Positions 8,601 to 16,148 of a stretch of 64,000 bases of DNA are shown one piece after another. Positions within the stretch are counted from its first letter, which is position 1. Each line of letters starts with the position of its first letter. The notes beneath the pieces were generated by a model that saw nothing but the letters and a program-made list of their open reading frames with translations, did not search any database and was not told where the DNA came from. Position numbers and translations under genes: made by a program. This stretch comes from Variovorax sp. JS1663 (GTDB lineage Bacteria > Pseudomonadota > Gammaproteobacteria > Burkholderiales > Burkholderiaceae_C), in assembly GCF_002157355.1 (NCBI RefSeq), contig NZ_LYMK01000028.1:28490-92489 (forward strand), given 5' to 3'.

Positions 8601-8831
8601 AGCGCGGCCGACTCCAGCTTCCGCGCGCCGATGGCGATGGCAGTGATCGGCGGGCTGATCACCTCCACCGTGCTGAGCCTGCTGGTGGTGCCGGCCGTGT
8701 TCACCTACGTGGACGACATCGAGCACTGGCTGCATCGCATGGTGGCGCGCATCCGCGGCCGCCAGCCCGATCCGGCCGATGCGCCGGAAGGGCCGCCGCC
8801 GCTGCACCGCGGCGAGCCGGCGCCGAACTGA
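5673..8831 (+). CDS. RND efflux pump, inner-membrane permease (HAE1 family)
   Basis: This 1052-aa proton-driven exporter is of normal length for AcrB/MexB-type pumps. It opens with SAWSIRNPIPSVMLFVLLTF, the usual TM1 region. It has two porter-domain loops and twelve predicted TM helices. TM4 carries the paired acidic residues of the proton relay (LVIGILVDDAIVEVENIVRH). The second half repeats the pattern (MPSMIGFIMLMGVATKNSIL and RPIIMTTLAMGAGMAPIAFG). The Asp pair in TM4 places it with drug/hydrophobe exporters and not the heavy-metal subfamily. It is the last pump gene of a three-gene operon. No local repressor is visible, and the substrate is unknown. Confidence 0.95.
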   Translation: MNVSAWSIRNPIPSVMLFVLLTFAGFLSFNAMKVQNFPDIDLPTVTVSVALPGASPSQLENDVARKIENSIATVQGLKHITSKVQDGAATMIVEFRLEKPVQEAVDDVRSAVQRVRADLPADVRDPVINKLDFAAQPVLAFTIASSRMDAEGLSWFVDDTVTKKLLAISGVGAVNRVGGVTRQVHVDLDPARLQALGATAADISRQLRQVQTESAGGRTDLGGSEQPVRTLATVRSAEELHDMQIPLSDGRSIRLDQVARVSDTIAEPRAAALLDGKTVVGFEVARSRGASEVEVGAAVQKALTELRAQHPDIQLTEAFNFVAPVQEEYDGSLHLLYEGAFLAVLVVWLFLRDWRATFVSAVALPMSAIPAFIGMHYLGFSINVVTLLALSLVIGILVDDAIVEVENIVRHLRMGKTPYQAAMEAADEIGLAVIATTFTLIAVFLPTAFMSGVAGKFFKQFGWTASLAVFASLVVARMLTPMMAAYMLKPIVGAEKEPRWLTWYMRLAERSLRHRFTTMVLATLFFFGSIALIPLLKTGFIPPDDNSQTQVYLSLPPGATLAQTLATAEETRRRVMGVEHVKSVYTTVGGGSAGGDPFASFGTPETRKATLTIQLAPRGDRPRKQGIENNIRKALETLPGVRTTVGLGGSGEKYILVLTGEEPATLTAAARAVEKDLRTVPGLGNITSTASLIRPEIAVRPNFARAADLGVTSSAIAETLRVATMGDYDQALPKLNLAQRQVPIVVKLQDSARADLPLLERLTVPGARGPVMLSQVATLTMEGGPAVIDRYDRSRNVNFEIELSGVGLGDAKKAVEALPSVRNLPPGVRVAEVGDAEMMGELFASFGLAMLTGVLCIYIVLVLLFKDFLHPVTILCALPLALGGAFIGLLLGQQALSMPSMIGFIMLMGVATKNSILLVEYAIVARRGHDGSDGRPAVAGMTRWEALRDACHKRARPIIMTTLAMGAGMAPIAFGLSAADSSFRAPMAMAVIGGLITSTVLSLLVVPAVFTYVDDIEHWLHRMVARIRGRQPDPADAPEGPPPLHRGEPAPN

Positions 8832-8938
8832 GGCCGCATGGGGCGGGCCCTCGGCCTACCCCGGCTGGCAGCGCGCTCGCACAGCAGTCCGCCAGGGGCC
8901 ATGCGATCCTTCAGCCTGACTGCCATGGAGTGCAAGCC

Positions 8939-9289
8939 ATGAAGCGACATCTTTTCCTCGTCGGCGCCGGGCTGGCGGCTTCGGTCGCCGGGGCCCAGCC
9001 AGCCACCGATCCCGCGCAACAGCGTTACGAGCGCGAGATCGCGGCCTGCAACAGCAGCAACCTGGCCGCGCCCGCGCGCGATGCCTGCATCCGTGCCGCG
9101 GGCAACGCGCTGGACCGGGCCCGCGGCGGCCCGCCGGCCGAGGTGCTCCGCCCTTCTGCCGACGGGCGCGCCACGATCGTGGCACCGGCGGGCGCCACGC
9201 CGCCTTCCAGCGGCTCGGATGCCGTCACCTCCGGCGACGGCCGCGCCACCATCGTGCTGCCGGCCGACCGTTCGCCGCCGCAGCGCTGA
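8939..9289 (+). CDS. Small secreted hypothetical protein with duplicated DGRATIV motif
   Basis: I do not recognise this 116-aa protein. The ATG at 8939 has a GGAG Shine-Dalgarno in front. Residues 1-19 are a signal peptide (MKRHLFLVGAGLAASVAGA), so it should be periplasmic or secreted. Two Cys residues (AACNSS and DACIRA) could form a disulfide. The Pro/Ala-rich C-terminal half holds a duplicated element, SADGRATIVAPAG and SGDGRATIVLPAD, about 34 residues apart. It follows the RND pump gene by 107 bp on the same strand and may or may not be part of that operon. It converges on the broken pstS gene. Confidence 0.7.
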   Translation: MKRHLFLVGAGLAASVAGAQPATDPAQQRYEREIAACNSSNLAAPARDACIRAAGNALDRARGGPPAEVLRPSADGRATIVAPAGATPPSSGSDAVTSGDGRATIVLPADRSPPQR

Positions 9290-9302
9290 AGCCCTTGCGG
9301 GG

Positions 9303-10197
9303 CTACTTCGCGCCGCTGTCCCAATAGGCCTGGATGCGCTGCGTCAGCGGCTCCGGCAGCGGCACGTAGTTGAGCCTTCTCGCATCCTGCTTGCCCTGCT
9401 CCAGGGAATACTTGAAGAAGCGCAGCGCCTCGGCCGTGCGCGCCGGGTCCTTCGCCTGTCGCGGCACCAGCGCGAAGGTGGTGGCGGTGATCGGCCACGA
9501 CTGCTCTCCCGGCGCGTCGGTCAGGAGCTGGTAGAAGTCCGCCGCGGCCCAGGTCGCATTGGCGGCCGCGGCTTCGAAGCTCTCCGGCGACGGCGCGACG
9601 AAGGCGCCGCTCCTGTTGCGCAGTTGGGCGACGGCCATCTTGTGCTCGATGGCATAGGACAGCTCCACGTATCCGATCGAACCCTTCACGTAGTTGACGT
9701 ACCGCGCGATGCCGTCGTTGCCGCTGGCGCCGGTGCCGCCCGGCCACTTGACCATCGATCCCTCGCCGACCTTGGCCTTCCACGCCTCGCTGACCTTGGA
9801 GAGGTAGTTGACGAAGTTGAAGGTCGTGCCGGAGGGTTCCAGCCGGTGGATGGCGGTGATCTTGAGGTTCGGCAGCTTGAGGTCGGGATTCAGGGCCGCG
9901 ATCGCAGGGTCGTTCCAGTTCGCGACCTTGCCGAGATAGACGTCCGCCAGCAGTTCGCCCGAAGGTGACCTGCCCCGCCTTGACCTGCTGGATGCCGCCG
10001 CCGGACCCGATCGCCTGGTAGTTCACCTTGACCTGGGTCTTGCCGTAGTAGCTGGCGGCCCATCGCAGCATCACCGGGTAGACGAAGGTCGATCCCGATC
10101 CGGCGATGTCCGTCGCGCGGGCCGGCTGCGCGAAAAGCAGCGTCGCGGCCATTCCGACGACTGCAGCAAGGACTCCGATGCCGTTCGATGTCGCCAT
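9303..10197 (-). pseudogene. Broken phosphate-binding protein gene (pstS-like), internal deletion plus frameshift
   Basis: Intact PstS binds phosphate for the PstSCAB importer. Here the ATG at 10197 (with AGGAG upstream) opens a signal peptide and the PstS start (TDIAGSGSTFVYPVMLRWAA, then QAIGSGGGIQQVKAGQVTFG). At about 9956-9964 the reading moves to another frame, which continues as ELLADVYLGKVANWNDPAIA to the stop at 9303. The ~45 residues that normally lie between these blocks are absent. The span is 895 nt, not a multiple of three, against about 1,040 nt for the family. The phosphate loop also reads HRLEPSGTTF, where HRxDGSGTTF is usual. No pstCAB genes are nearby. A sequencing error could explain the frameshift but not the missing residues. 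Confidence 0.85.
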
Positions 10198-10310
10198 GGC
10201 GCAGCTCCTCACAAGCGGGAGCGCGAGTATGAACCCGCGACCCCGCCTTCGCCAACACGACGAATGGCCGAGGCCTTACACCGGCATCGGTGCCCAGGAG
10301 GCTTTCGTCC

Positions 10311-11285
10311 TCAATCGATCTGCGCACCGGACTGCCGGATCACCGGAGCCCACAGCTGCATCTGCGCCGCGATGAACTTCGCAAGCTGATCTGGCGTGGT
10401 GGCCGGCGGCGGCTCAAGCCCCTGGGCAGCCAACTGCTGCTTCACCTTGGGCACGGCCAATACCTCGGCGAAGGCGCGGTTGAGCTTTTTCACGCGATCC
10501 GCCGGCGTGCCGGCCGGCGCCACGATGCCGAAGAACACGCTGACCTCGTAGCCTTGCAGCCCTTGCTCGGCGAGCGTCGGCACTTCGGGCAGCGCCGACG
10601 AGCGCGTAGCGCTGGCGATACCAAGCGCCTTCAGCTTGCCGACCCTGACATGCGGCAGGGCCGCGAGTACATCCGTGAAGCTCATGCTGATCTGGCCACC
10701 CAGCACGTCGTTGAGCGCGGGCGCCGCGCCCTTGTATGGAACGTGCAGCAGGTCGATGCCCGTCTTCGAACTGAAAAGCACGCCCCCAAGGTGCGAGGCG
10801 CTGCCGTTGCCCGAGGAGGCGTAGCTCAGCTTGCCAGGGTTGGCCTGGGCATAGGCGACCAACTCCTTCAAGTCGCTGGCCGGTACCGACGGGTGCACCA
10901 TGACAAGGTTGGGCAATTGACCGACCTGGATGACTGGCGCAAAGCTCTTGACCGGGTCATAGTCGAGATTGCGATAGAGAACGGCATGGGTGGCGAGCGG
11001 CCCGGAGGTGCCGATCAGCAGTGTGTGGCCGTTGGCAGGGGCACGCGCAACGAACTTGGCAGCGATGTTGCCGCCGGCGCCGGGGTGGTACTCCACGATC
11101 ATCGGCTGGCCCAGGTGCTCCTCCATTTCGGCGGCCAGGGTGCGCGCTATCACATCAGAGGACCCGCCAGGCGGGAAAGCCACAACCAGCGTGACAGGCT
11201 TGTCGGGAAAACTGTCGGCGTATGCAGCCGACGGCAGCATGAGGGCCGCCAGACATGCGATGAAGAAGCAGGCAAATTGTTGCAT
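10311..11285 (-). CDS. Bug-family tripartite tricarboxylate transporter substrate-binding protein
   Basis: This 324-aa periplasmic receptor is of the Bug/TctC type, which bind carboxylates or related solutes. Residues 1-23 form a signal peptide (ending PSAAYA). The mature protein has the family features FPDKPVTLVVAFPPGGSSDV, the PGAGGNIAA loop, the HVPYKG motif and the end VIRQSGAQID. No TctA/TctB membrane genes are adjacent, which is common for Bug proteins in Burkholderiales, where many are orphans. It is divergent from the LuxR-type regulator starting at 11450, with 164 bp between them. The ligand is unknown. Confidence 0.93.
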   Translation of the reverse strand: MQQFACFFIACLAALMLPSAAYADSFPDKPVTLVVAFPPGGSSDVIARTLAAEMEEHLGQPMIVEYHPGAGGNIAAKFVARAPANGHTLLIGTSGPLATHAVLYRNLDYDPVKSFAPVIQVGQLPNLVMVHPSVPASDLKELVAYAQANPGKLSYASSGNGSASHLGGVLFSSKTGIDLLHVPYKGAAPALNDVLGGQISMSFTDVLAALPHVRVGKLKALGIASATRSSALPEVPTLAEQGLQGYEVSVFFGIVAPAGTPADRVKKLNRAFAEVLAVPKVKQQLAAQGLEPPPATTPDQLAKFIAAQMQLWAPVIRQSGAQID

Positions 11286-11449
11286 CTCGGTTCCCCGAAT
11301 GCATTATTCGAACCAGGGCAATCCCTCTCCAACATCGTTATCCCGCGGTCATCCCATCGTGTTCTCGGGCGCGCACACGTCGGCGCTCGAACCCACTCCG
11401 TCGCAGTCCTTGCTGTCGCCGCTGGCGCTTATCTATATTTGAGCCAGGT

Positions 11450-14140
11450 ATGCAATCGATCAGTCTCACCAAGGCCAAGATTCAGACCCCTCGGTTCCGC
11501 GGCGGCCTGATCGAGCGCGGAGAACTCGAGCAGCGCCTCGGCACCGCCTTGGTGCGCCGACGTCTCGTTCTGCTCGTGGCGCCGGCGGGCTATGGCAAGA
11601 CGGCCGCGCTGTCGCGCCAGCTGCAGCGGCTTGCGCCAGGCTGCGCCGTCGCCTGGCTCACCGCGGACGAGGACGACGATCTCCAGCGGCTCCTGTCCCA
11701 CCTGATCGAGGCGCTGGAGCCCCTGGATCTGCCGTGGCGCCTGGCGCGCGAAGCCGTGCTCGATCTGGTGGTCCAGGGCCGGTTGAGAGAGGCGGCGACA
11801 GCGTTGCTCAACGCGCTAGATGCCACCGACACGGCAGAGGGGGTGATCGTGCTGGACGACCTGCATGCCGTCGCGGACCCCCGCGTCTTCGAGTTCCTGA
11901 CCGAGCTCCTCGAAGACCTGCCGCAGAACTGGACGTTGGTGATCGCCTCGCGCGTGGAGCCGCCGCTCGCGCTGGGGCGCTGGCGGGCAAGGCGCGAAGT
12001 GGCCGAGTTCGACGAGACAGCTCTGAGCTTCTCGCGAAAGGAAGTAGAGGATCTGTGGCGCCATGTCACTGGCGAGGACGACCCCGAGCAGGCTGATCGC
12101 CTTCTCGCCCGCACCCAGGGCTGGGCCGCCGGGCTCAGCCTGAGCCTCGAAGCGCCGAAACAATCGGCCGCCACGGCGCTGAAAGGCCCCCGGCACAGCC
12201 GCCGCCACCTGTTCGACTACCTGGCCAGCGAAGTCTTCGAACGGCTGCCAGGCGAAATGCAGGAGTTCCTGTTGCGCTGCTCGGTCCTGCCCGAACTCAC
12301 TGAGAGGCGCTGCGAGCAAATCAGCGGCAGCCCTCACGCGGCCCGGCTGCTGGAGGACATCGAGCGGCGCCGCCTGTTCAGCTCGGTGCTCGACAGCGAG
12401 GAATTGACGCTGCGCCTGCACGATCTCTTCCGCGACTTCCTGGAGGAGCGCCTGCGCAAGGCCCACCCGGAAGAGGTCCCGGCGCTGCTGCGCCGCGCCG
12501 CGCAAGGCGAAGCAGATCCTCTGCGCCGCACGCTCATGTACCTGCGCGCAGGCGCCTGGGAGGAGGCCGAGCAGTGTCTGACCGACGTGACGGCAAGCAT
12601 GCTGGCCTCCGACGAAGGTGCCCAGGTCATCCGCATCGTCGAGCAGTTCCCGACCGCCATGCAGGCCAGTTCGCCCTCGTTGGCCTGTGCCCGCGGCCTG
12701 TGTGCCTGGTCGCAATACCAGTACGCCAAAGTGCGCTCGGAGATGGCGCATGCCGCGGCCGGCTTCGACGCATCGGGACGATGCGACGACGCGCAGCGTG
12801 CACGGGCGATGCAAGGGCTGTCGATGCTCTTCTGCGGCGACATGGAGGAAGCCCGGCGCTTGAGCCAGGCTGTTCGCTCACGGCCGATGGACCTCGAAAC
12901 CGAGACCCTGAGCGAACTGCTCGACTTCTGGTACGAAGGCCACCACGGCCCTGCCGATGGGCCTGGCAAGCACCTTGCCAAGGTGGTCGATCTGCTCGTG
13001 CAAGGAGGCGGCAGCGCGGCATTGTGGTTTCGCTGCATGGCCCGCATCAACAAGTTCATCAACCGCCCCGGCGTGATAGCCCAGATCCAGCGCGTGATCG
13101 GCGGCGCCAGGGCCGCCGCAGGCGAGGGGCACTGGCCTCTTCAAACGTACGCGAACCTGACGGAAGCCTGGCTGCTACTCTGGCAGGGCAGGATGAGCGA
13201 GCTGGAGGCCGCGTTCCAGAGGATCGAGGAAGACTCGCAGTGGCTGGGCCAGCCTGCAGGGTTGCGCATTCGGCTGCTGACGTTGAGGCTCATGCACCAG
13301 GTCGCCTGCGACCACAGGGAAGCTGTGCGCACGACCTGCGGCGACATCATCGAGCAAGCGTCCCTGCTGGAACGCTCCGGCGAGCTGCCGCTGCAACACC
13401 TTTCGAACGCCATACGGGCTTTGGCGGCCATTGGCGACTGGCCGAACGTGCAGCGTCACTTGCCGGCGCTCCAGGCCGACGGAGGCCGTGAGAACCCCAA
13501 CATGCGGATGATCATACGTACAGTCGAGGCGCAGTTGGCCTTGCATGAGGGGCGCACCGGCGAAGCCTTGGCGATGCTTCGCGAGCTGGCGGCGACATCA
13601 GCCGTCGTTGACACGAACAGCCTCGATGCGACGGTTCGGACACAGCTTGCGCTTGCCGAACTTGCCGATGGCTCGCCGCCAGCCGCCTGGCGAGCGCTGG
13701 CGCCGCTGATCGAGCGGGTAGCGGCCGGCGGCAATGTGGGCCAGGTCCTGCTTACCGGCCTGCCCAGCCTCACCCAGCTCGCGCTCGCCTCGTGGGGAAG
13801 TGCCGCGCCCGAGGAGGGGCTGGCGGCCCTGCACGAATGGGTCGAGACGGCGAAGCGCTTCAAGGCCGACTCGAACGAACGGCCATCGGACCCGACCGCC
13901 GACCATGCGGGCCTCAGCGGCCGGGAACTCGAGGTTCTCACGTTGCTGGCTGGCGGCCAAAGCAACAAGTTGATCGCCAGATCCCTGGACCTGAGCCCGC
14001 ACACCGTCAAGCGCCACGTCGCACGCATCCTCGATCGGCTCGACCTGGCCTCGCGCATGCAGGCGGCCGCCTGGTACCACACGCACGTCGGCATGCAAAA
14101 GACCGGGAAAGGGACGGGCCTTACACCCGAAGGCTTCTGA
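11450..14140 (+). CDS. LuxR-family transcriptional regulator, large ATP-binding (MalT/AlkS-like)
   Basis: This 896-aa signal-transduction ATPase has MalT-like architecture. The N-terminal NTPase carries Walker A APAGYGKT (residues ~43-50) and the Walker B-like stretch GVIVLDDLHAVAD. A winged-helix region and a long TPR-like helical middle (~330-800) follow. The C-terminal LuxR HTH (~828-885) reads LSGRELEVLTLLAGGQSNKL then SPHTVKRHVARILDRL. Such proteins oligomerise on binding inducer plus ATP. The last ~20 bases overlap the tail of an opposed epoxide-hydrolase remnant, so the C-terminal tail after the HTH may have been altered by that rearrangement. The target could be the divergent Bug gene or the epoxide hydrolase; neither is proven. 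Confidence 0.9.
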   Translation: MQSISLTKAKIQTPRFRGGLIERGELEQRLGTALVRRRLVLLVAPAGYGKTAALSRQLQRLAPGCAVAWLTADEDDDLQRLLSHLIEALEPLDLPWRLAREAVLDLVVQGRLREAATALLNALDATDTAEGVIVLDDLHAVADPRVFEFLTELLEDLPQNWTLVIASRVEPPLALGRWRARREVAEFDETALSFSRKEVEDLWRHVTGEDDPEQADRLLARTQGWAAGLSLSLEAPKQSAATALKGPRHSRRHLFDYLASEVFERLPGEMQEFLLRCSVLPELTERRCEQISGSPHAARLLEDIERRRLFSSVLDSEELTLRLHDLFRDFLEERLRKAHPEEVPALLRRAAQGEADPLRRTLMYLRAGAWEEAEQCLTDVTASMLASDEGAQVIRIVEQFPTAMQASSPSLACARGLCAWSQYQYAKVRSEMAHAAAGFDASGRCDDAQRARAMQGLSMLFCGDMEEARRLSQAVRSRPMDLETETLSELLDFWYEGHHGPADGPGKHLAKVVDLLVQGGGSAALWFRCMARINKFINRPGVIAQIQRVIGGARAAAGEGHWPLQTYANLTEAWLLLWQGRMSELEAAFQRIEEDSQWLGQPAGLRIRLLTLRLMHQVACDHREAVRTTCGDIIEQASLLERSGELPLQHLSNAIRALAAIGDWPNVQRHLPALQADGGRENPNMRMIIRTVEAQLALHEGRTGEALAMLRELAATSAVVDTNSLDATVRTQLALAELADGSPPAAWRALAPLIERVAAGGNVGQVLLTGLPSLTQLALASWGSAAPEEGLAALHEWVETAKRFKADSNERPSDPTADHAGLSGRELEVLTLLAGGQSNKLIARSLDLSPHTVKRHVARILDRLDLASRMQAAAWYHTHVGMQKTGKGTGLTPEGF

Positions 14141-14329
14141 AAGCGGCCCGGATCTCCTGGGCCAACACGGCAGGCTGCTCCCGGGCCGCAAAGTGCCCGC
14201 CCTTGTCCAGAGATCGCGTCACCCCAGTCGCCGCCCTGCGCCACGTCGTGCGTGTAGCCGAGGCGCTTCATCAGCAAGTGCTTGCGGTTGGATGACGTGG
14301 GACCGGATCCCGATGACTTGCTTCTTCAT
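14121..14329 (-). pseudogene. Decayed second copy of the epoxide hydrolase gene
   Basis: A start codon at 14329 with a good Shine-Dalgarno (AGGAG) opens a short unrecognised stretch. The sequence then reads, in another frame, LMKRLGYTHDVAQGGDWGD, matching LMKRLGYDHYVAQGGDWGS around the nucleophile of the intact neighbour (14364-15677). It jumps directly to DKGGHFAAREQPAVLAQEIR and RAAFRSLRV then stop, matching the neighbour's C-terminus (DKGGHFAAWEEPQLFAQELR). About 190 central residues are missing and the frame is broken. It is a duplicate or related paralogue reduced to its two active-site blocks. It ends inside the 3' end of the LuxR gene. Confidence 0.85.
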
Positions 14330-14363
14330 GATTTCTCCTGGACGGGGTGTAGCTCGACGCCGG

Positions 14364-15677
14364 TCACCGCAGCGACTTGAATGCGGCGCGCAGCTCCTGC
14401 GCGAACAGCTGAGGCTCTTCCCAGGCCGCGAAGTGGCCGCCCTTGTCGACCTCGTTGAAGTAGGTCAGCCGGGGATAGGCCTTCTTCGCCCAGGACTGCG
14501 GCGCCTGGTAGATCTCGCCGGGGAACACCGTCACGCCCACCGGCACCTTGATCTCGCGGGTGCGCTGCTCCACCACGTTGAAGTTGTTGTTGTTGTTCTC
14601 CCAGTACAGCTGCGAGGCGGATGTGGCGGTGTTGGTGAGCCAGTACAGCGTGATGTCGTCCAGCATCTCGTCGCGGCTGAGCGTGCGCTCGGGCACGCCG
14701 CCGCTGTAGGTCCAGTCGGCAAACTTGTCGTAGAAGAACGCCGCCTGCCCGACGGGCGAATCGGACAGGCTGTAGCCCAGCGTCTGCGGTCGCGTCACCA
14801 TGATCCCGGCATAGCCGCCGCCGCGGGTGTAGAGCCTGTTCATGGACTCGTAGGCGGCCTTCTCCTTGGCCGACAGGCCCGCCGGCGCCGGCTCGCCGGC
14901 CTTGAGCGCCTTGGCGATGCTGGCCGGCACGGTGGCGGGCATGTTCACGTGGATGCCCAGCAGCCCCCTGGGCGCCTGGCGGCCCTGGGCCTGGGCCACC
15001 ACCGAGCCCCAGTCGCCGCCCTGCGCGACGTAGTGGTCGTAGCCCAGGCGCTTCATCAGCACGTCCCAGGCGCCGGCCATGCGCTCCGGGCCCCAGCCGG
15101 TGCCGGTGGGCTTGCCGGAGAAGCCGTAACCGGGCATGGAGGGGATCACGACGTCGAAGGCGTCCTCGGCGCGGCCGCCGTAGGCGGTGGGGTCGGTCAG
15201 CGGACCGATGATCTTGAGCTGCTCGAACACCGAGCCGGGCCAGCCGTGGGTGACGATCAGCGGCATCGCGTTGGGGTGGCGCGAACGCACGTGGATGAAG
15301 TGGATGTCCAGCCCGTCGATGCGGGTGACGAACTGCGGGTAGGCATTGAGCCTGGCTTCGGCCTTGCGCCAGTCGTAGTCGGTGCCCCAGTAGCGCACGA
15401 GCTGCTGGAAGCCGGCCAGCTGCACGCCCTGGGAGCGATCGTTCACGGTCTCACGGTCGGGCCAGCGCGCGGCAGCGATGCGCTGACGCATGTCGGCGAT
15501 GGCCGCTTCGGGGATGTTGGCGCGGAAGGGCCGGATGGACAGGTCTTCGGCCGCGTTGCGGGGGCCGTCGGCCGGCGCCAGGGTCTGGGTCTGGGCATGG
15601 AGGGGAAGCGAGAACGAGGCAAGCGCTGCAACGCTCGCGGCGGCCGCGATCGCCAGGCGTCTGGATGGGGATTTCAT
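14364..15677 (-). CDS. Secreted epoxide hydrolase (alpha/beta hydrolase, EHN domain)
   Basis: This 437-aa enzyme is predicted to hydrolyse epoxides to diols through a covalent ester. Residues 1-28 are a cleavable signal peptide with a twin Arg (SRRLAI), so export is expected. An EHN lid-type N-terminal domain (~45-150: RPFRANIPEAAIADMRQRI, ARWPDRETVND) precedes the alpha/beta fold. The oxyanion motif HGWPGS is at 144-149, the nucleophile Asp222 lies in QGGDWGS, and the base His415 in KGGHFAAWE. Most relatives lack a signal peptide, but exported forms exist in proteobacteria. A decayed paralogue lies just downstream on the same strand. A specific substrate cannot be inferred. Confidence 0.92.
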   Translation of the reverse strand: MKSPSRRLAIAAAASVAALASFSLPLHAQTQTLAPADGPRNAAEDLSIRPFRANIPEAAIADMRQRIAAARWPDRETVNDRSQGVQLAGFQQLVRYWGTDYDWRKAEARLNAYPQFVTRIDGLDIHFIHVRSRHPNAMPLIVTHGWPGSVFEQLKIIGPLTDPTAYGGRAEDAFDVVIPSMPGYGFSGKPTGTGWGPERMAGAWDVLMKRLGYDHYVAQGGDWGSVVAQAQGRQAPRGLLGIHVNMPATVPASIAKALKAGEPAPAGLSAKEKAAYESMNRLYTRGGGYAGIMVTRPQTLGYSLSDSPVGQAAFFYDKFADWTYSGGVPERTLSRDEMLDDITLYWLTNTATSASQLYWENNNNNFNVVEQRTREIKVPVGVTVFPGEIYQAPQSWAKKAYPRLTYFNEVDKGGHFAAWEEPQLFAQELRAAFKSLR

Positions 15678-15726
15678 GTCGGTTCTGCCTGCAAGGGAGG
15701 ATGGAATGGGATGGGCGAGGCCGCTC

Positions 15727-15867
15727 AGCGCGACTTGATCAGTGTGTTCATGAGGTCAACGAAAATCGGATGGGTGGAGATGTCCGCGCCGCGCCCACAA
15801 GGCAGGCCGCAGCGGCTCGACAACTCGAAGATAGGGACCCGTTCACCGACCTGAATGTCGGATTTCC
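15727..15867 (-). pseudogene. Possible C-terminal gene remnant (about 46 codons, regulator-like tail)
   Basis: An open stretch on the minus strand ends at a TGA (15727-15729) and reads DIQVGERVPIFELSSRCGLP then ADISTHPIFVDLMNTLIKSR. It has no start codon or ribosome-binding site of its own. The end pattern HPIFxDLMxxLI is like the C-terminus of some LysR-type regulators, but I cannot confirm this. It lies in the 246-bp gap between the epoxide hydrolase and the small gene at 15924. Confidence 0.3.
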
Positions 15868-15923
15868 GCTTTTTTAGGAGATCGTGCGCCGGCGCGCGTC
15901 GGGCCAGCCTGGCCCGCTGTTCG

Positions 15924-16148
15924 TCAATGCCGCGACGCAGGGCGGGCCAGCAGGCGCACCGGGTCGGGCGTGGCGCCCTGGTGCACGACCCTCACGCGCC
16001 CGGACGCGCCGACCTGGTAGGACACGCGCTCCCATCGGGCCAGCCCGAGGCCGCGCAGCACGTCGGCCTCGCTTTGCGTCGGCTCGTCGCGCCCGGCGGC
16101 CAGCCAGCGCTTGCGCAGCGCAGCCAGCACGCCCTGCAACGGGCTCAT
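15924..16148 (-). CDS. Small protein (74 aa), translationally coupled to the diiron protein
   Basis: The ATG at 16148 overlaps the stop of the upstream gene in an ATGA arrangement, which suggests coupled translation. The protein (MSPLQGVLAALRKRWLAAGR ... WERVSYQVGASGRVRVVHQG) is basic, has no TM segment and no Cys. I do not recognise a family. Its tight linkage to the ferritin-like protein suggests a partner or accessory role, but this is inference. Confidence 0.6.
   Translation of the reverse strand: MSPLQGVLAALRKRWLAAGRDEPTQSEADVLRGLGLARWERVSYQVGASGRVRVVHQGATPDPVRLLARPASRH

Noticed and set aside
4176..8807. A 1543-codon open frame on the minus strand opposite the RND genes
   Set aside because: It is antisense to two well-conserved efflux genes, has a His/Arg/Gln-rich composition typical of a GC-rich shadow frame, and shows no domain.
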